Shown: one piece after another, positions 40,477 through 45,289 of the stretch
How the letters are laid out: every line of letters starts with the position of its first letter
Position numbering within the stretch: the first letter of the stretch is position 1
NCBI GenBank assembly: GCA_003153055.1
Contig: PMBV01000350.1
Coordinates: 1 to 45,289 of the forward strand
Direction of reading: 5' to 3'
Source of the DNA: Myxococcales bacterium
GTDB taxonomy: Bacteria; Myxococcota; Myxococcia; Myxococcales; Myxococcaceae
DNA length: 45,289 nucleotides
The notes under the pieces: model-generated
The model's input: only the letters and a program-made list of their open reading frames with translations
The model's database searches: none
What the model was told of the DNA's origin: nothing
Made by a program: the position numbers and the translations under genes

Positions 40477-41367
40477 CTACCGCTTCACCAGGTGAATGAT
40501 GCGATCGAGGTCTTCGTAACTGAAGAACTCGATCTCCAGCGTCCCTTTCCCATTCCCTCGCTCGACCAAGCGCACCTTGGTACCCAACCGCCGCTGGAGG
40601 TCTTCGACCAGACGCTTGGCCTCGGGGCTCGCGGCTGGCTTCTTCTTCGCGACCGTGGTGCTGCTGGCCGGTCGCTGGTCCTTCACCCTCGCCTCGGTCT
40701 CGCGGACGGTCAACTTCTCCGTCACCACGGCCCGGGCCAACGTCACCATCTCTTGCGGCTTCGACAGGCCGAGAATGGCGCGGGCGTGGCCCATGTCGAG
40801 GTCACCATCGGCGACGAGCTGCTTGACCTCGTTGGGCAGCGCCAGGAGCCGGAGCGAGTTCGCCACCGTCGAGCGATCCTTCCCCACTCGCTCGGCCACT
40901 TGCTCCTGGGTCAGCTTCCGCTCCTCGACCAGGCGGCGAAACGCCTCCGCTTCTTCCAGCGGGTTCAGGTCGGAGCGCTGGATGTTCTCGACCAGCGCCA
41001 GCTCGTAGGCCTCGGCGTCGGAGGCCTCGCGAATCAGCGCCGGAATCTCTTTGAGCCCGGCCTTCTCAGCCGCACGCCACCGTCGCTCGCCGGCGATGAT
41101 GCGGTAGCCCTTGCTGTCCTTGCGCACCAAGATGGGCTGGAGCACGCCCTGGTTCTTGAGTGAGGCGGCCAGCTCGGCCAGCTGGGCCTCGTCGAAGCGC
41201 TTGCGGGGGTTGGCGCGGTCGGCGTGAATCTGGTCGAGCGGCAGGCGGGTGACCCCGGCGCTCGAAGCCGTCGATGGCGTTCGCGCGTCGGCGAGCAACG
41301 CTCCCAGCCCGCGACCCAGCGCTGGCTTCCGATTCTGGGGGGGGACGACCTTGACGAGTGCGGGCAT
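40477..41367 (-). CDS. parB: Chromosome-partitioning CTPase/DNA-binding protein ParB
   Basis: 296 residues. ParB/Spo0J order: short N-terminal region (RKPALGRGLGALLADA), then NTP-binding domain with VLQPILVRK and GERRWRAAEKAG (the CTP-binding motif), ENIQRSDLNPLEEAEAF, the HTH (TQEQVAERVGKDRSTVANSLRLL), the long central linker, and the C-terminal dimerisation domain near 245-296 (LVEDLQRRLGTKVRL). It spreads from parS on binding CTP. A parS-type site lies at 45061-45074 in this window. Follows parA by 21 bases. Confidence 0.97.
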   Translation of the reverse strand: MPALVKVVPPQNRKPALGRGLGALLADARTPSTASSAGVTRLPLDQIHADRANPRKRFDEAQLAELAASLKNQGVLQPILVRKDSKGYRIIAGERRWRAAEKAGLKEIPALIREASDAEAYELALVENIQRSDLNPLEEAEAFRRLVEERKLTQEQVAERVGKDRSTVANSLRLLALPNEVKQLVADGDLDMGHARAILGLSKPQEMVTLARAVVTEKLTVRETEARVKDQRPASSTTVAKKKPAASPEAKRLVEDLQRRLGTKVRLVERGNGKGTLEIEFFSYEDLDRIIHLVKR

Positions 41368-41388
41368 GGCCTCTCCGACGGGGCGCCC

Positions 41389-42252
41389 TTATGCCATGAC
41401 AGGCTGGCTGTGTCCCGATCGCCGAGTCCTCTTTCCACGCTTGAGGAGCTCGCGGGCGACGCCAAGGTACGCCTCGCACCCACGAGACTTGATGTCGTAG
41501 AGCAACACCGGTTTGCCGAAGCTCGGGCTCTCAGCCAGCCGCACATTGCGCGGCACGACGCTGGTGAAGACGAGCTCGGGGAAGACGCGCTTCACTTCGG
41601 TCGCCACCTGATGGCTGATGTTGGCGCGCTGGTCGAACATCGTCAGCAAGATGCCCTCGACCGTCAGCTTGGGGTTGAGCGACTGCTGCACGAGCTCGAT
41701 GGTGGACATGAGCTGGGCGAGCCCTTCCATCGCGTAGTACTCGCACTGCAGAGGAATGAGGACCGAGTCGGCGGCGGTGAGCGCGTTGACGGTGAGGAGC
41801 CCGAGCGACGGCGGGCAGTCGAGCAGCACATAGTCGTAGCGGTGGGACAGCTCTTTGAGGGCGTCCTTCAGCCGATGCTCTCGGCGGTCCATGCCCACCA
41901 GCTCGACCTCGGCGCCGGTGAGGTCGGGCGTCGCGGGGGCGACCTCGAGGAACCGGAGCTCGGTCGGCAAGATGAGCTCGCTGAGCGGCCGACCGTTGAT
42001 CAACGCGTCGTACACGCTGCCGGTGAGGGCGCTGCGATCGACCCCCAGGCCCGAGCCGGCGTTCCCCTGCGGGTCCATGTCGATGAGGAGCGTCTTCCGC
42101 TCGGCCGCAGCCAACGACGCGGCCAAATTGATGGCGGTGGTCGTCTTCCCTACGCCGCCCTTCTGATTGGAGATGCAGACGATTCGACCCATGCCGGCGT
42201 TGTAGTCCATGGCCCTGACATCTGCACGGATCCACGTCGAATGATTCGCCAT
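41389..42252 (-). CDS. parA: Chromosome-partitioning ATPase ParA
   Basis: 287 residues from the most upstream ATG; alternatives are ATG at 42210 (MDYNAGMG, preceded by CAGGG) and 42192 (MGRIVCISNQ). The deviant Walker A KGGVGKTTTAINLA (signature Lys in KGG), Walker A' LIDMDPQGNAGSG, and DCPPSLGLLTVNALTAAD identify a ParA/Soj ATPase. It forms ATP-dimers on nucleoid DNA that ParB-parS complexes follow. The N-terminal extension of 20 residues before the core strand may be real or a start artefact. Upstream gene rsmG ends 31 bases away. Confidence 0.97.
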   Translation of the reverse strand: MANHSTWIRADVRAMDYNAGMGRIVCISNQKGGVGKTTTAINLAASLAAAERKTLLIDMDPQGNAGSGLGVDRSALTGSVYDALINGRPLSELILPTELRFLEVAPATPDLTGAEVELVGMDRREHRLKDALKELSHRYDYVLLDCPPSLGLLTVNALTAADSVLIPLQCEYYAMEGLAQLMSTIELVQQSLNPKLTVEGILLTMFDQRANISHQVATEVKRVFPELVFTSVVPRNVRLAESPSFGKPVLLYDIKSRGCEAYLGVARELLKRGKRTRRSGHSQPVMA

Positions 42253-42282
42253 CAGCCCTGAAGAATCTCGGGCCCTTGCGTT

Positions 42283-42981
42283 TTAGCTCGCGCGAAACGT
42301 GGCCACCGCGCGAGGGTCGCCAGAGCCCGGCAGCCGGAGCTCTCGGAGCGTCACCACCTCGAGTCCCGCTGCCCGCCCAACCGCCGTCAACTCGGCCTGC
42401 GTCGGTGCCTTCCCCAGCATCGCCACGACTCGCCCGCCAGGTGCCAGATAGTGGACGGCGAGCGCGACGAAGGCGCCCACCTCCATGAAGGCGCGGGAAA
42501 TGACGACCTCGGCCTTGGCCAGACCCTCCTGCTCGGGCCGACCGCCCACCCGCTGGTGCACGGCCCGCACCCGGGGAGAGACCCCGGCCTTCACCGCCCC
42601 GGTCTTCATGAAGGCCACCTTCTTGGCCACGGCGTCGACCAGGGTGCACTGGAGCGTGGGCAGGACCACGGCGAGGGGAATGCCCGGCAGCCCTGCCCCG
42701 GCGCCGAGGTCAAGGAGCGTCACGGCGCCAGCGACCTCAGGGAATACGGACAAGGAATCGAGGAGGTGCTTGTCCACCACCTCGCTGGGCTGGGTGATGG
42801 CGGTGAGGTTCACCTTTTCGTTCCAGCGGAGGAGCTCCTGCGCGTACGCCCAGAGCCGCTCGAGAGCCTGGGGCTCGATGGCGTCGAGTCCCAAAACCCT
42901 CACTCCCTCTTCCAAGCGACCCAAAGGGTTATCCACAGGCGACACCTGACTCAACCACTGAGAAGCAGGGGGTATCCTCAA
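42283..42981 (-). CDS. rsmG: 16S rRNA m7G527 methyltransferase RsmG (GidB)
   Basis: 232 residues if the TTG at 42981 is used (GAGGAACA just upstream); a GTG start at VRVLGLDAI would give about 205 residues, nearer the family norm. SAM-binding motif LLDLGAGAGLPGIPLAV, then TLVDAVAKKVAFM, and RAFMEVGAFV, as in RsmG. It methylates 16S rRNA at G527 equivalent in the cytoplasm. Next to mnmG and parAB, the usual gid-par order near origins. A perfect DnaA-box-like TTATCCACA lies within its 5' part. Confidence 0.93.
   Translation of the reverse strand: MRIPPASQWLSQVSPVDNPLGRLEEGVRVLGLDAIEPQALERLWAYAQELLRWNEKVNLTAITQPSEVVDKHLLDSLSVFPEVAGAVTLLDLGAGAGLPGIPLAVVLPTLQCTLVDAVAKKVAFMKTGAVKAGVSPRVRAVHQRVGGRPEQEGLAKAEVVISRAFMEVGAFVALAVHYLAPGGRVVAMLGKAPTQAELTAVGRAAGLEVVTLRELRLPGSGDPRAVATFRAS
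42929..42937 (+). promoter_or_regulatory. DnaA-box-like nonamer
   Basis: TTATCCACA matches the E. coli R-box consensus exactly. It lies inside the 5' coding part of rsmG; a one-mismatch relative TTCTCCACA is at 42995-43003 in the mnmG 3' end. Two boxes do not make an origin, so only the motif is claimed. Confidence 0.35.
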
Positions 42982-42987
42982 TGTTCC

Positions 42988-44826
<1,839 letters not shown>

Positions 44827-44860
44827 ATATCATTGGAGCCCATCAACGGGCGGGACGGGT

Positions 44861-44874
44861 GCTCCACGAGGAAC
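44861..44874. promoter_or_regulatory. Degenerate parS-like site
   Basis: GCTCCACGAGGAAC differs from GTTCCACGTGGAAC at two positions and is no longer a perfect palindrome. It lies 35 bases upstream of the mnmG start. ParB binding here is uncertain. Confidence 0.4.
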
Positions 44875-45060
44875 CTCAACCTGGGCCCTCACTCACTGAA
44901 CCCAGCTTCTGACAATGGGGGTGCCAGATTGACGCCTCGGTTGGTCGCGAGACGCAGTCAGCGTGGGACACCTGAGCGAAGCTGTCGTTCTGGGTCTCTC
45001 CCTCCCTCCCGTCCGTTCCGCGCTCTCGGCAAGGCACCCGGGTGCTGAGCCGGTCCAGGC

Positions 45061-45074
45061 GTTCCACGTGGAAC
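45061..45074. promoter_or_regulatory. parS centromere site
   Basis: GTTCCACGTGGAAC is a perfect 14-base palindrome and the core of myxobacterial parS; the Bacillus core GTTTCACGTGAAAC differs by two bases. It lies 235 bases upstream of the mnmG start, within 4 kb of parAB. Confidence 0.85.
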
Positions 45075-45289
45075 CTCGCTCCGTTCCGTCCGCACCCAGC
45101 CCAAGAAGGCATCGGCCCCCGCTTCAACGCCTTCCGGGCTTCTTGTCCGCGTTGCCCTCGGCTCACTGGAGCGCAGGCCTCCTCCTTCGTGCTCCACTCG
45201 GAGCTCACTCCGACCCGCCCGGGCCCGGCCAAGAAGGCGTCCGAAGCAGCCTTCTGGCCTCACGCAGCGCAGTGCCCTCGGCTCGCGGT

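Larger units (their letters stand above)
44827..45289. other. Gene-free tail with parS sites and a degenerate tandem repeat
   Basis: No credible gene in the last 463 bases. It holds the two parS-type sites listed above. About 45091-45175 and 45213-45289 are imperfect direct repeats: CCAAGAAGGC occurs at 45101 and again at 45230, CCTTCCGGGC matches CCTTCTGGCC, and TGCCCTCGGCTC is at 45155 and 45273. Period about 120-130 bases. Confidence 0.5.

Overview
This window is high-GC DNA from a myxobacterium-like member of the Myxococcota. The taxonomic call is inference. It rests on the gene order mnmG-rsmG-parA-parB-bactofilin, a parS site of the form GTTCCACGTGGAAC, a myxobacterial-style Ser/Thr kinase (HRDVAEKN instead of HRDLKPEN), a long aa3-type oxidase operon with two subunit III genes, and many lipoproteins and Cys-rich secreted proteins. 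No rRNA, tRNA, CRISPR array, transposase or prophage gene was found.

Layout. 1-1255: end of a large secreted protein with Ca-binding-type Asp/Asn repeats, then two small exported proteins. 1289-8358: DapE (minus), an orphan hybrid histidine kinase, and a coupled mrfA-mrfB pair (DNA-repair helicase plus DEDD exonuclease). 8586-12571: Ser/Thr kinase, the DNA polymerase sliding clamp dnaN (with no dnaA or recF beside it), and an MDR oxidoreductase. 13085-20047: an aerobic terminal oxidase operon (diheme cytochrome c, CoxB, CoxA, CoxC, CoxD, a second CoxC and two small membrane proteins), a glycosyltransferase and a SCO-like copper chaperone. 20157-22052: a large unrecognised protein that looks like a toxin or effector. 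22174-28752: a four-gene minus-strand operon with 4-base overlaps, encoding a ferredoxin/FAD/cytochrome-b fusion, a roughly 20-heme cytochrome, a 10-heme cytochrome and an outer-membrane beta-barrel. 29110-31057: a small conserved protein and an Omp85-like protein. 31068-34234: a Cys-rich membrane protein, a mini HTH protein, and aguA/aguB for agmatine to putrescine. 34235-35053: a gene-free block holding two inverted copies of a dispersed repeat. 35054-39425: an S37 peptidase lipoprotein, YchF, a SnoaL-like protein, an alpha/beta hydrolase and an AbrB-like regulator. 39574-45289: lipoprotein, bactofilin, ParB, ParA, RsmG, MnmG and the parS-containing tail.

How genes work together. The 13-20 kb block is an electron-transport module ending in an oxidase whose subunit I keeps the heme ligands, the Tyr and the D-channel Glu but has lost all three K-channel polar residues, as judged by eye. 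The 22-29 kb operon has every part needed to move electrons from the cytosol through the inner membrane and periplasm to the outer membrane. I consider it the best candidate for an undescribed system here: a porin-cytochrome-like conduit with an unusual one-polypeptide inner-membrane entry module whose two iron-sulfur motifs each lack the second cysteine.

A family of ~270-290 bp intergenic repeats (one copy at 12.7 kb, an inverted pair at 34.3-34.9 kb) is the clearest non-genic structure. The right end is the chromosome-segregation locus and is probably close to the replication origin. Start codons were chosen by reading; those called uncertain are flagged.
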